In this document: piece after piece, positions 51,115 to 62,929 of the stretch | How the letters are laid out: the number at the start of each line of letters is the position of its first letter | How positions within the stretch are numbered: position 1 is the stretch's first letter | Assembly (NCBI GenBank): GCA_012934845.2 | Contig: WNNJ02002553.1 | Coordinates: forward strand, 62,001-126,000 | Reading direction: 5' to 3' | Source of the DNA: Pomphorhynchus laevis | Taxonomy: Eukaryota; Acanthocephala; Palaeacanthocephala; Echinorhynchida; Pomphorhynchidae | Length of the DNA stretch: 64,000 bases | Program-made: the position numbers and the translations under genes | The notes under the pieces: model-generated | The model's input: only the letters and a program-made list of their open reading frames with translations | Database searches by the model: none | What the model was told of the DNA's origin: nothing

Positions 51115-51900
51115 TACAACGTATCATCGATCAACGATTGAAGCTTTAGTATTATCATAATTGTGTTTCAACTATTGTGAGTTCAGCTTGCATTGTAGGT
51201 TAAAGATATTTTACATAAAAAATTGAAATCGTAAATATTCAATAATTAATCAGGTTAAAATTCAATATTTTTATTGATTCTCAATTAGTTTCTGTATTAA
51301 AAACTTTCTAATATTATGAATATTATAATTAGGGAATATATATATACGAAACATGTATTTTTCAAACTTAAAGAGTAAATGCAAACAGGTGGCGTTGGCC
51401 CGCGCAATCCCCCTGTTTTATTAAATTAAATTTAATATTAAATTTCAATTATAACTCTAAATATAGTCGGTATTTAAACAATTTTGTCATTAAATTTAAG
51501 TGAGTAATCGAAGTCAATTTTACGACGTCTGATAACATTTGGCTGTAAAGAATATCTTATCTTGCAAATTGCAAGAAAACTTTTCTGTCATACAAAATAT
51601 ATAATAAATCGATGGTATTTTTAAGTATTTAGCAATCCTGATCTAATTAAAAAACCATAATAAAATGCACTAATCACACAATTTTATTTGGTGTACAAAG
51701 TTATTCAAATATTAAATTTAATTAATAGATTTGATAATAAATGATCAGTGATAATATGTCCGTAGTACGATTGCAGCTTAAGTATTATCCTAATTGTGTT
51801 TCAACTATTTTCAGCTTGCATTGTAGGTTAAAGATATTTTACATAAAAAATTCAAATCGTAAATATTCAATAATTATTCAGGTTATTAATAAATTTAATT
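51115..51900. repeat. Direct repeat pair of about 125 bp
   Basis: TAATTGTGTTTCAACTATT, CAGCTTGCATTGTAGGTTAA and AGATATTTTACATAAAAAAT occur at 51160-51260 and 51790-51890, with one small deletion in the second. Confidence 0.85.
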
Positions 51901-53094
51901 AATAAATTTGATAATAAATTTGATTAATCACGAATTACAAATTTATAATTATTATTTAACACATTCAGTTAAAACCTGCCGTTTACAACAAATTGTTTAT
52001 AATAATTTATCGTAATCTTCTATTTTTCATTTGATTCCTTTAAATTCGATTAAATTTTTCAAGAATATTTTTCATATAAACTAAATATAGATAATATAAT
52101 ATAGATTATAATATTATAAATATAGATAATATAATATAAATTATAGCAACTAAATAATTGAACTCTTACTCATAAGAATACTTATATAGAGAGAGCTTTG
52201 TAAAGCTATTTTATTAGCGTTGAAATAATTAACCAGCTGTGAAGAAAATATAGATTGTTATTTTTTAATTTTGTCGATTAATTATTCTTCACAACGTGTA
52301 TAACATCATGTTGTCATCTCACACTTGATTACCTTTCGACTTACACGCTATGCAAGTATATATTGTGTGCACATGTGAAACAAGTAAGAAGGTATTATGA
52401 CAATACAAACTTTTCTGTCCAAAATATCAAATAATAACAAACTATCGCTGTCAAATACTTCTCTTTTTAAAAAATGACAAAATTCTTTACAGAAAAAATA
52501 CATGGATTCACTTGCATGGCTTGCATTGAGATTTCCAATGAAGCCACTATTGAGTTGACTATGAATCTAATTTTACATCTCAGCAAGCAATATCGTTAAC
52601 GATGTCGCTACCGATGACAAATATTGACTGACATACAAAATAAATTCAAATAATTATTGATTATTTAAAATATTTTATCGCGAAAAATTTATCGACAAGT
52701 AACTTCAACTGAACTCAGAATGTCAATTTTAAAAAATTGTTTTCTCTAATATTTTAATCTGCAATTTATTCTCTTGAATAAATTCTCTTGATTATACAAT
52801 TATTATTTATAAATTATTACTAATTTATAGTAATAACTTAGTATATTAATCATGCTCCAAAGTAACAAATTTAACAGTAAATCAATATCGTTTACTATAA
52901 ATTTATATCTTTTTAATCCTTTAAAACAAATCACCAAAACATTATTTTTTAAGTTGGAATTTGAATTTTAAATATAATAAACCTCTCGAAAAATCTTTGT
53001 CGTGAAGTTGCTATTCGCTATTCTACAATTATTGTATGATAATGCAGTATTTAACATAAACGAATTCAATAGTCTTATACACCGCATTCCGTTC

Positions 53095-53343
53095 AGTGTT
53101 TTAAATTGATGTACGTCATTTAATATATTATAACATCATAATTATAAATTATTTCATAATTTTATAATATTACAGATAAATGTATTTCTCACGTCCGTTT
53201 ATTAACAGATAGTCAAATGAATAGGCAAATTTTTTTTATTAATCCTCCGTCAATATTTTAAATTTGTAATAGGTTGTTTGATATATTATTAAATACATTA
53301 TTAAATCATAATTATAAATTAGACAAAACATATTTCATAGTAA
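53095..53343. repeat. Divergent satellite unit left of the chimeric ORF
   Basis: Contains CAGATAAATGTATTTCTCAC, GTCCGTTTATTAACAGATAG and TATTAATCCTCCGTCAATAT, the landmarks of the satellite at 55900-59200. The ORF at 53344-55731 is therefore embedded in this repeat field. Confidence 0.75.
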
Positions 53344-55731
53344 CTATAATGAATGATCAGATTCTAAATCCTCACCGATCGGCAAGGATTTTGTAAGCTC
53401 CGGCTTATTACTGTACTTTTTAGAGTTATTTCTTTGTGATCGCTGATATTCTTCGCTATCATGTTCATGCGATCCATGAGCGTTGCTGTGACCACTATCT
53501 TCCGATTCGGTTGATGTATTCGCGGCCGCGGTGGTGGCGGTTGTAATGAATTCGTTATTTCTTCGAACCATGTTTGAGCAACTCTTCAAAATTGATGCGA
53601 TATTACTACTTTTATTCGTAATTAAGTGATTGGCGGTATTTGTTGTCGCTATCATTTGTACTGCCGCTGGTGCGTCGTTATGTTGATCATGCTCCACACC
53701 TTGAACATCAACAACATTGTCGGGTAGTATAAGATCATTACACATGTTGAGTAACTGATGAATGATCTGGTTGAGATGATCATTACAATTGTCGGGTGTA
53801 TGATCGGCAACACTAGATTGGCTGCAATTCATCGTGGAAATTCCGGTTTTACCATTGTCAATCATAGTTTCTTCTTGGTTACTACTCGATGATACAAAGA
53901 AAGGCGCAGCAGATTCGTCGGCACCGGGTTCGTTGATAGAACCAGAAGCAAATTTTGCAAATTCATTCGATGGATTGCAATCAAGCCCATATTTAGGATC
54001 ATATGATGTAAATGACATCATTGGTATTGTTGAATTGCTGTTAAGTATAAATGATGGCAATTCAAACTCCAATCCCTGTTGAGATGATCCTTTTAATTTT
54101 ATCGTCAAGTTATCATTATACTTGATTGGACAACAAATTAGATTATTGTATTCGTTCATTTGATTATTATTTATTTGCATATCATTACTAGCTAAGGGAT
54201 GCATTGAACTCTGATGCAGCTCACCAAGTTGTTGGATCTTATTTATTTGATTGGTAACTTGTCCTGTCGGTGCATTAGCAGACATCAATAGATGACTTTC
54301 AGCATCAGTTGTAGTTGCACAATAAGTAAATATCATTTCTTTTTCGAAATCTGTTTGACCGTAGTCCGACGATTGCTTTCTAACTTTGGTAAGAGATTTG
54401 GCTACATCAGTATCGTCATTATCGTCGACATTAAGCTGGGAATGATGATGCTGAAAAACATCATTAGTAGCATCGAATGGAGTATCGTGCTTAGTGATAT
54501 TGGCAGGAATGTCATCGTTACATTGAGACGCATGCTTGTTTATCGGTTCATTATCTGCGACTATCGTAGAAGTGGCGCTCACAGCATTATGCTCAGTTTC
54601 AATTGATCTGGAGTTATATGTATCACAAAGTCTAGTCATACAGGGTAGTCTTATCACATCACGAGTTCGGCTCGAAGCACAAGTGTCTGGCTCGAAGAGG
54701 CGTTTCCCGGGTTCACCTGTTTCCTGGTGTCCACCATCAAATGTGGATATTGGGATCTGATCAAGTGACGCTAGCATTGCTTTGGCGTTGCCTCTCATTA
54801 TTGCAATAGAGATGCGCTGGTATAAATGCGTGATCGTCACGACGTATCTGACTCCGCTTGTCCGGCTCATGTTATTTGCAACCCGTTTGATGACCCTGTT
54901 TCCCTCTTCATTCCATCCCCCAAACGACTCCACTACAGCGGCTGAGAATATATACCCCGCTGCTTCGACCCTGCTCTTGTACTTTCGGTCTTTAACATTA
55001 GCCGCGTACGATGTAGCGGCGGCGAGCTTTGCGTTAGCAGCTGAGCGACGGTATGCCGTCTGTTGGGGGTGAGTGACTGCAAAGTCGATTGCATGGGGAG
55101 GGTCCCCATAAAATAGGATGTCTGCCGGCCGTTCACGTAGGTCCGGGATAATACCTCGCACTTCCAGAGCTACATCCATCCCGGCTGATTGTGCGGCTGC
55201 GAATACCACGTCACGAATAGCATTATGCCGCAGTTCTAGGTAACCCCCGTATTGGCATGTTAGCGAGTGTATGCCTTCCTTATCAGCTATGCGCATGCAG
55301 CGGCCGCATCTATAATTCCTTTCGTGTAAAGGAATTCCAAGCCACATGCGGACTAGAATACAGAACTGTGGGGGTGTTAATTCCGTTCCAGATGCCGCAT
55401 TTGGTACAGCGCTAAGCCAAGCCCCAGCTTTTGGACACGACACTGCATGTAGTCGGGCACGATCCATTTCGCTAGCTGATTGTATAAGCTGTGTCGAGGC
55501 GAGATTTTCAATCAGGCGTGAGGTTGATGATTGACCGCCATCCGTAGACGGTATGAAGTGAGATCCCACTGTGGTTCTAAGGGTAGCTAATGCCTCTGAA
55601 AGACCAGGAAAAAGTGTAGGATCCAGACTGTATTCTTCTCCGACTTGCATCACGCTATGTATAAATGCTCTCTGGACATGCGCCGCATTGCATCTTAGGC
55701 CAAATCCACTCAGACGGATTGGGAGTGTCAT
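53344..55731 (-). CDS. Chimeric ORF: LINE endonuclease domain fused to an acidic Asn/Ser-rich tail
   Basis: A 795-codon uninterrupted frame, open further upstream to about 55873. Residues 1-320 are a LINE C-terminus: RLSGFGLR box, a CGRC-x9-HSLTC zinc motif (142-159), RPADI and DFAVTHP (201-222, PD-(D/E)xK type) and LYQRISIAIMRGNAKAML (303-320). From about residue 375 the sequence is unrelated to transposons. It is rich in Asn, Ser, Thr, Asp and His, with NTSTESEDSGHSNAHGSHEH near the end, and resembles a disordered activation region. I do not recognise a family. It may be a host exon into which a LINE inserted in frame, or a fortuitous read-through. No expression evidence exists. Confidence 0.6.
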   Translation of the reverse strand: MTLPIRLSGFGLRCNAAHVQRAFIHSVMQVGEEYSLDPTLFPGLSEALATLRTTVGSHFIPSTDGGQSSTSRLIENLASTQLIQSASEMDRARLHAVSCPKAGAWLSAVPNAASGTELTPPQFCILVRMWLGIPLHERNYRCGRCMRIADKEGIHSLTCQYGGYLELRHNAIRDVVFAAAQSAGMDVALEVRGIIPDLRERPADILFYGDPPHAIDFAVTHPQQTAYRRSAANAKLAAATSYAANVKDRKYKSRVEAAGYIFSAAVVESFGGWNEEGNRVIKRVANNMSRTSGVRYVVTITHLYQRISIAIMRGNAKAMLASLDQIPISTFDGGHQETGEPGKRLFEPDTCASSRTRDVIRLPCMTRLCDTYNSRSIETEHNAVSATSTIVADNEPINKHASQCNDDIPANITKHDTPFDATNDVFQHHHSQLNVDDNDDTDVAKSLTKVRKQSSDYGQTDFEKEMIFTYCATTTDAESHLLMSANAPTGQVTNQINKIQQLGELHQSSMHPLASNDMQINNNQMNEYNNLICCPIKYNDNLTIKLKGSSQQGLEFELPSFILNSNSTIPMMSFTSYDPKYGLDCNPSNEFAKFASGSINEPGADESAAPFFVSSSSNQEETMIDNGKTGISTMNCSQSSVADHTPDNCNDHLNQIIHQLLNMCNDLILPDNVVDVQGVEHDQHNDAPAAVQMIATTNTANHLITNKSSNIASILKSCSNMVRRNNEFITTATTAAANTSTESEDSGHSNAHGSHEHDSEEYQRSQRNNSKKYSNKPELTKSLPIGEDLESDHSL

Positions 55732-55880
55732 CTGTGATTTCGCTGCTTCGTGTAGTTGACACGCGCATATTTTCTGAAAGGCGCTGGCGATTTGTCTGTC
55801 GAATGACTGACAAAACGTTTTTGTAATCCTTGGATCAACTGAACGGAGAAGGTGGTTTATCCTGGACGAGGAAGTTCAGG
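54640..55880 (-). mobile_element. RLE-type LINE, 3' fragment
   Basis: Covers the LINE-derived part of the open frame, plus 140 bases upstream reading RINHLLRSVDPRITKTFCQS and ASAFQKICACQLHEAAKSQM, which are usual before the GGLGLR box of restriction-like-endonuclease LINEs. It is 5'-truncated at about 55880, where satellite sequence begins. The zinc motif and catalytic PAD...D residues are intact. No poly(A) or clear 3' end is visible before the host-like part. Confidence 0.8.
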
Positions 55881-55889
55881 ATAAATTTA

Positions 55890-58800
55890 TTCTGTAATTT
55901 AATAATATTATAGATATATGTATTTCTTAGGTCTGTTTCTAAGCATGTAGTAAAATAAAAGAGCAAATTAAGTTTTATTAATCCTCCGTCAAAATTTTTA
56001 AATTAAAATACGTTGTAAAATAGATTATAACATCATAATTAAAAAATATTTTAAAATTTTTTTAATATTACAGATTTGTGTATTTCTCATGTCCGTTTGT
56101 TAACAGGTTGTCAAATGAAGAAGCAAATTGTGTTTTATTGATCTTGCCCCAATATTTTAAAATTGTAATACGATGATGTAATTTATCACATCATCACAAT
56201 TATAAATTATTTTATAATTTACAAATATTCTAGATATTTGTATTTCTTATGTTTGTTTCTTAGCAGCCAGTCAAATAAAGAAGCAAATTGTGTTTTATTA
56301 ATCCTCCGTCAATATTCAAAATTTGTTATTTATTTCTTGTCTGTTTCTTCGCAGCTAATCAAATAATGAAGCAAATTGTGTTTTATTAATCCTCCGTCAA
56401 TATTCAAAATTGTTTATATATTTCTTATGTCTGTTTCTTCGCAGCTAGTAAAATAAAGAATCAAATTGTGTTTTATTAATCCTCCGTCAATATTCAAAAA
56501 TTGTTATTTATTTCTTATGTCTGTTTTTTAGCAGCTAGTAAAATAAAGAATCAAATTGTGTTTTATTAATCCTCCGTCAATATTCAAAATTGTTTATATA
56601 TTTCTTATGTCTGTTTCTTCGCAGCTAGTAAAATAAAGAATCAAATTGTGTTTAATTAATCCTCCGTCAATATTCAAAATTTCTTATTTATTTCTTATGT
56701 ATGTTTCTTCGCAGCTAGTAAAATAAAGAAGCAAATTGTGTTTTATTAATCCTCCGTCAATATTCAAAATTGTTTATATATTTCTTATGTCTGTTTCTTC
56801 GCAGCTAGTAAAATAAAGAATCAAATTGTGTTTTATTAATCCTCCGTCAATATTCAAAATTTGTTATTTATTTCTTATGCCTGTTTCTTAGCAGGTAGTA
56901 AAATAAAGAAGCAAATTGTGTTTTATTAATTCTCCGTCAATATTCAAAATTGGTTATTTATTTCTTATGTCTGTTTCTTAGCAGGTAGTAAAATAAAGAA
57001 GCAAATTGTGTTTTATTAATCCTCCGTCAATATTCAAAATTGTTTATATATTTCTTATGTCTGTTTCTTCGCAGCTAATCAAATAATGAAGCAAATTGTG
57101 TTTTATTAATCCTCCGTCAATATTCAAAATTGGTTATTTATTTCTTATGTATGTTTCTTCGCAGCTAGTAAAATAAAGAAGCAAATTGTGTTTTATTAAT
57201 CCTCCGTCAATATTCAAAATTTGTTATTTATTTCTTATGTCTGTTTCTTCGCAGCTAGTAAAATAAAGAATCAAATTGTGTTTTATTAATCCTCCGTCAA
57301 TATTCAAAATTTGTTATTTATTTCTTATGTCTGTTTCTTAGCAGGTAGTAAATAAAGAAGCAAGTTGTGTTTTATTAATCCTCCGTCAATATTCAAAATT
57401 TGTTATTTATTTCTTATGTCTGTTTCTTCGCAGCTAGTAAAATAAAGAATCAAATTGTGTTTTATTAATCCTCCGTCAATATTCAAAATTTGTTATTTAT
57501 TTCTTATGTCTGTTTCTTAGCAGGTAGTAAATAAAGAAGCAAGTTGTGTTTTATTAATCCTCCGTCAATATTCAAAATTGTTTATATATTTCTTATGTCT
57601 GTTTCTTCGCAGCTAGTAAAATAAAGAATCAAATTGTGTTTTATTAATCCTCCGTCAATATTCAAAATTTGTTATTTATTTCTTATGCCTGTTTCTTAGC
57701 AGGTAGTAAAATAAAGAAGCAAATTGTGTTTTATTAATTCTCCGTCAATATTCAAAATTGGTTATTTATTTCTTATGTCTGTTTCTTAGCAGGTAGTAAA
57801 ATAAAGAAGCAAATTGTGTTTTATTAATCCTCCGTCAATATTCAAAATTTGTTATTTATTTCTTATGCCTGTTTCTTAGCAGGTAGTAAATAAAGAAGCA
57901 AGTTGTGTTTTATTAATCTTTCGCAAATATTTTAAAATTGGAATACGTTGGTTAATATATTAAAACACCATAATTAAAGGTTATTTTATAATTTTATAAT
58001 ATAATAGATTTATGTATTTCTTATGTCTGTTTCTTCGCAGCTAATCAAATAATGAAGCAAATTGTGTTTTATTAATCCTCCGTCAATATTCAAAATTGGT
58101 TATTTATTTCTTATGTATGTTTCTTCGCAGCTAGTAAAATAAAGAAGCAAATTGTGTTTTATTAATCCTCCGTCAATATTCAAAATTGTTTATTATTTCT
58201 TATGTCTGTTTCTTCGCAGCTAGTAAAATAAAGAAGCAAATTGTGTTTTATTAATCCTCCGTCAATATTCAAAATTGTTATTTATTTCTTATGTATGTTT
58301 CTTCGCAGCTAATCAAATAATGAAGCAAATTGTGTTTTATTAATCCTCCGTCAATATTCAAAATTGTTTATATATTTCTTATGTATGTTTCTTCGCAGCT
58401 AGTAAAATAAAGAAGCAAATTGTGTTTTATTAATCCTCCGTCAATATTCAAAATTTGTTATTTATTTCTTATGTCTGTTTCTTAGCAGCTAGTCAAATAA
58501 AAAAGCAAATTGTGTTTTATTGATCTTGCCCCAACATTTAAAAATTGTAATCCTTTGTTTAATATATTATCTCATCAAAATTATAAATCATTGTATAATT
58601 TTAAAATATTACATATTTATGTATTTCTCAAGTCCGTTTATTAACAGGTAGTCAAATGAAGATGCAAATTGTGTTTTATTAATCCTCTCAAATATTAGTA
58701 CTTTATTTAATATATTATCACATCATAATTATAAATATTACAAGTATAATTATAATTATACTTTAGATCTATGCATTTCTTATGTATGTTTTTTTAGCAT

Positions 58801-59230
58801 GTAGTCCAATAAAGAAGTGAAATTGTGCTTTATTAATCCTGCGCCAATATTTAAAAGTTGGTTTTTATTTCCTTTGTCTGTTTCTTAGCAGGTAGTAAAC
58901 GAAGAATCAAATTGTGTTTTATTTATCCTTCGCCAATATTTTAAAATTGTAATAAGTTGTTTAATATAGTTTCTTAGCAGCTAGCCAAATAAAGAAGCAA
59001 ATTGTGTTTTATTGATCTTGCCTAATCTATTTGAAAATTGTAATACATTATTACATATATTATCACGTCATAATTATAAATTATTTCGTATTTTTATGAT
59101 ATTAGAAATTTATGTATTTCTTATGTCTCTTTCTTAGCAGGTAGTAAAAAAGAAGCAAATTGGGTTTTTTATTAATTCTGCGTCAATATTTTAAAATTGT
59201 AATGCGTTGTTTTATATATGATAACATCAT
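55890..59230. repeat. 90-bp satellite array with longer ancestral units at its edges
   Basis: Core at 56290-58460: about 23 copies of a 90-bp unit with TTATTAATCCTCCGTCAATA, TTTCTTATGTCTGTTTCTTC and GCAGCTAGTAAAATAAAGAA. At both edges (55890-56290 and 58500-59230), and once inside (57905-58020), the unit is about 180 bp and includes TATAATTTTATAATATTACA and an ATTATAAATTATTT block. The 90-bp form looks like an internally deleted version that then amplified. Subtypes (GCAGCTAGTA, GCAGGTAGTA, GCAGCTAATC) alternate in blocks. Confidence 0.95.
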
Positions 59231-59249
59231 AATAATGAATAGAGAACAG

Positions 59250-60760
59250 AATAGAATAGAATTTATTTAGAGTGGCCTTTGTGGTAAATAGAATTACTTA
59301 CATGCCCACTATAAAAATTAAAAGACAAGTTTACGTCCGATGAATGTTTGAACTTGTATGTAGACTTATTGAATTGATTGCGGCTGAAAGTATTATTTTA
59401 GTTCGTTTGCAAGAAGTATGGCGATCAAGGAAGTTTTGAAGTGTTTAATCGACGTCAATGATTTTGTGTCTCTAGGAAGTTTGTTCCAAAGGCGTGGTGC
59501 AGCGATGGTGAACGCACGATATCCGTGATTACCGTTGTGACGGGGGACGAAAAGCGAGTAGGAGCGATGAATTCTTAGGGAGAGATGAGTCGTCATATAG
59601 GATGCGCTATCAGGAAGATATAGATAAGGAGGTTTGTGCCGGAATTTGATTTACCATGTAAGTGTGAGAATTTGAGAGGTTATGCGGCTCGGAATGTCGA
59701 TCCTGTTAAGGATGCGGAGGGTGTTGGAGATGTGGTCGTACTTGCGAAGGCGGAAGATGACTCTAGCATCCGTGTGCGGAATCCTTTGTAAATAGTGAAA
59801 TTGATATGCTGCACAGTTTACGAGAAGACCTAAGCAATATTCTAGACGATGCATGAAAAGGCTGGAGATTAAAATAGCTGTCGATTCCACGTCGAGGTTT
59901 CTACGGACACTTAGGATGTCACGGAGGATGAGGGAGCATGAACTGATCTTGCTACGAACGAAAGGCAGAAACGAGAGATTATTGTCAAAAGGGACACCGA
60001 GGATTGTCATGATAGTCACTTCTGGTAGACGGAAATTGTGTATGCATACTGGAAAATCGAGGGAGTAAGAGTGGCGCGGTGTTATCCTCATCATGTTACA
60101 TTTATCGTTGTTTTAAAACATACGGATTGAACAAAAATATGCGTGAATAGCAGAGAGGCAAGACAATGCATCGTAAGCGAGGTTGGATGCAGATGTGAGT
60201 GTGCATGATGCATACATTACTATATCATCAGCGTACTGAATAAATTCAAAGCCGAAAGGGACCACGATGGAAGATAAATCACCAAGAAGAAGGGTGAAAG
60301 AAAGCGGTCCTAGAACGGATCACTGTGGTACTACGCAGCTGAGAGGAACCGGCGCAGAAGAGTTTGAGTTGGAGACTACGTGATAAGAGCGATTTGATAG
60401 GTAGGATTTGAACCAAGAAATGACATGAGACGAGAGGCAGTAACGTTGTCTGAGAACTAAGAGAAGTATAGTGTGATCACTACATCGAAGGCGGAGGATA
60501 AATCAAGTGAAATTACAAGGCTTACAAGATGTTTGTTAAGAGCAAGAAGTATATCATTAAATAGTTTTGTGCATGCGGTCATAGCAGAATGTTGTGGTCG
60601 ATATGCACAGTGCAAAGGTGGAAACATATAATTTGATGATATGTAGTTGCTTACCTGTCTGAGGATGAGACGCTCGAAAAGTTTTGAGATGGTCGGAAGG
60701 TTTAATATTGGTCTAAAAGAGGAGGCGGAACTGGGATCAAGATGATCTCAGTTATATTAG
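59250..60760 (-). mobile_element. CR1/L2-like LINE fragment inserted in the satellite
   Basis: Minus-strand order: a GPLSFTLLLGDLSSIVV-like stretch, FEFIQYADDIVMYASCTLTS (YADD catalytic box near 60230), then 60094-59651 with TIMTILGVPFDNNLSFLPFV, IRR-like DILSVRRNLDVESTAI, SSLFMHRLEYCLGLLVNC, and 59596-59393 with GNHGYRAFTIAAPRLWNKLP. These are the usual CR1/L2 C-terminal blocks. At least two frame changes break it, and the 5' half is absent. The tail ends in AATAGA-type repeats near 59240-59265. Satellite sequence resumes at 60765. Confidence 0.82.
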
Positions 60761-60764
60761 AGAT

Positions 60765-61035
60765 TTCTTATGTCTGTTTCTTACCAGCTAGTTAAATAAA
60801 GAAGCAAATTGTGTTTTATTAATCTTATGATATTATTAATCTTATTAATCTTATGTCTGTTTCTAAGCAGAAAGTAAAAAGAAACAAATTGTGTTTTATA
60901 AATCCTACGCCACTATTTTAAAATTGTAATACATTATTTAACATAATTATATATTGTTTTATAATTTTATAATATCATTGATTTGTGTATTTCTTACTAC
61001 TGTTTCTTAGCAGATAGTCAAAAACGAAGAGAAAC
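60765..61035. repeat. Satellite units right of the inserted LINE
   Basis: AGATTTCTTATGTCTGTTTC, AATAAAGAAGCAAATTGTGT and two further degraded units continue the 90-bp family. The LINE at 59250-60760 therefore split the array. Confidence 0.85.
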
Positions 61036-61179
61036 ATCTCTTCTGCCCAATGTACTCGAGCGCACAAATTACTTAGGCATGAACGACCATCACAAAATCC
61101 AATAAAATTTTAATCAAATATAATTTGATAAATTAAATAATAAACTAATTATAAATAATCAAATAATTAAAAATAATTA

Positions 61180-61510
61180 TAATTATTATAAGATTTTATA
61201 TAATTTATATCAACTTACAATTTAAATTGAAATTTAAAATAAAAATGAATTTATATAAATTGACATTTAAATCAAGTTAAAAAAAATAAAATTTAAAATA
61301 AACGTCATTTTTATGAATTGACTAATAAATAACAGACGTTGTATCAAAATAAGAATTAGAGGTCATCAGGAGGAACTGTTATGTTATCAGGCTTCTGTAC
61401 CTATTGCTCGACCCAATAAGCAGCAGGGTCAAATACGCGCTAATGATATATTTTCTATGATGAAATTTCATTATCGACTATCTTATTTTAATACAAAAAA
61501 TATAAATTAA
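61180..61510 (+). repeat. Dispersed repeat (PLE-associated), copy 12
   Basis: Nearly all landmarks are present: TTTTTATGAATTGACTAATA, AATAACAGACGTTGTATCAA, TTAGAGGTCATCAGGAGGAA, TTATCAGGCTTCTGTACC, AGCAGCAGGGTCAAATACGC and TATCTTATTTTAATACAAA. Confidence 0.7.
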
Positions 61511-61739
61511 AATACAGATTAATTCTAAATAATAAATAATAATTTTATTAAATAATTTATAAATAAATAATTTATTTATTACCGGGAAAACAAAGTCCAC
61601 AGGCCAATATAAACTTATCAGTAGAAAACCTCAGTAAAATAATTGATGAACAAAAATAGTATGAAAATGTTGTTTTACAATGTACACTAGCTTTTATCAC
61701 GTCATCAAGCCGAGAGAGGTCATTACCTCCCATAAAAGA

Positions 61740-61990
61740 TCGGCATCTAATCAGATCAGATAACTGAGTGTGAATCTTATATATAATTTAAAAATAAAGA
61801 TTAATAATGACTAATAAATAATTGTTATATAAGTTTTTATACAATTTATTTTTATATCAAGCTAAAATTTAAAATGAAATTTAAAATAAAAATCAATTTA
61901 TATAAATTGACTAATAAGTAAAATAAAATGTACCAGAATAAGGATAGAGCTCATCAGGTGGAATTGCTATGAACTGCTAAGAATTGTTAA
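61740..61990 (+). repeat. Dispersed repeat (PLE-associated), copy 13, partial
   Basis: Begins with the outer block AATCAGATCAGATAACTGAG and runs through TTATATCAAGCTAAAATTTA to AATAAGGATAGAGCTCATCA and GGTGGAATTGCTATG. It ends before the second hairpin arm. Confidence 0.6.
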
Positions 61991-62925
61991 CAATATACTA
62001 ATGTTTTAATAATATATTTATACATAAACATTTATTTATGATTAAATAAATGAATAAATGTTTTATCAACAGCATTTATTTATTTACACATTCATTTAAA
62101 TATTTATTTCTATGTCTATTTGTTTAAAATTAAACACCAAATATTCGGTGTTGAGATGAGTTGCCCACTATGGCCAACATCAGCGTATTTTTTGGAAATT
62201 TTGAGCAGTATTAATAATATACTAATTTCTTTTTTATATATCACTAATTGCTGATCAAAAATAAATAGTTTTTTTCCGATTACACTAATTGAAACAGCTA
62301 GCAACATATAAAAATAATAGTGTTTTACTGATCCTGCTATAAAATTTTAAATTTAAAAATAAAAAAATATATCTTTAATTTTTACCCTTCCAGAACAAAA
62401 ACGTAGAATTACAAAAATAAATCTTTATAAATGTGTGTAATAAGTGCAACGTGCTTTATATGCCACGAGCACGTATAGGTTATCTAGAAATACGATATAT
62501 GATGATAATATACATTTCTAATCATGCAGGATATGCTAATAATATTTCCCAATAAGCAAACACAACGTTATCAAGATATGATTAATGATTTAGCAAAATA
62601 CAAGATATGTTCAAAAGCCAACTTTTAGATTGAAACAATCATGATATTACAAGCATAATTGAAAAGGAAAACGAACTATATCAGATGACGAGTATATAAA
62701 GAGTGCATTACAAAGTCTGTAGTATTATTTCTACCATCAAAGCCAGCAGGCCGAGAACAGCAGGTCGAATAATAGAGAGTTGCAAATTTAAATGCTAAAT
62801 GTTCAATCAACGACGTTGTATGCCATAGCATACAACGTTATAAAAGTACCGATAAAGGATATACTGCAGAGCTTCTAATTTCTTTTCGTGGTTGTACATC
62901 GGATTTTAAATTTATTGAAACGTAT
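61990..62925. other. Unassigned AT-rich sequence
   Basis: No gene or element recognised. CAACGACGTTGTATGC and GCATACAACGTTATAA near 62810-62840 form an inverted pair. Confidence 0.4.
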
Positions 62926-62929
62926 TAAT

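Larger units (their letters stand above)
45545..53090. other. AT-rich intergenic region
   Basis: About 7.5 kb with no gene I can support. It holds a 40-bp palindrome (46581-46620), a repeated GCGC-containing block (47907, 48890), tandem AT-rich units (48195-48530, 48740-48880) and a duplicated 125-bp segment (51120, 51755). The short frame at 50564-50806 is in less AT-rich sequence but matches nothing I know. The TEAD promoter should lie somewhere here; no defined promoter element was recognised. Confidence 0.5.

Noticed and set aside
53834-55759. Plus-strand frames opposite the 795-codon ORF
   Set aside because: They are antisense shadows with no homology; the minus strand carries the LINE motifs.
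55890-59230. Satellite unit as tandem small genes
   Set aside because: Units contain frequent stops in all frames and no conserved ORF.
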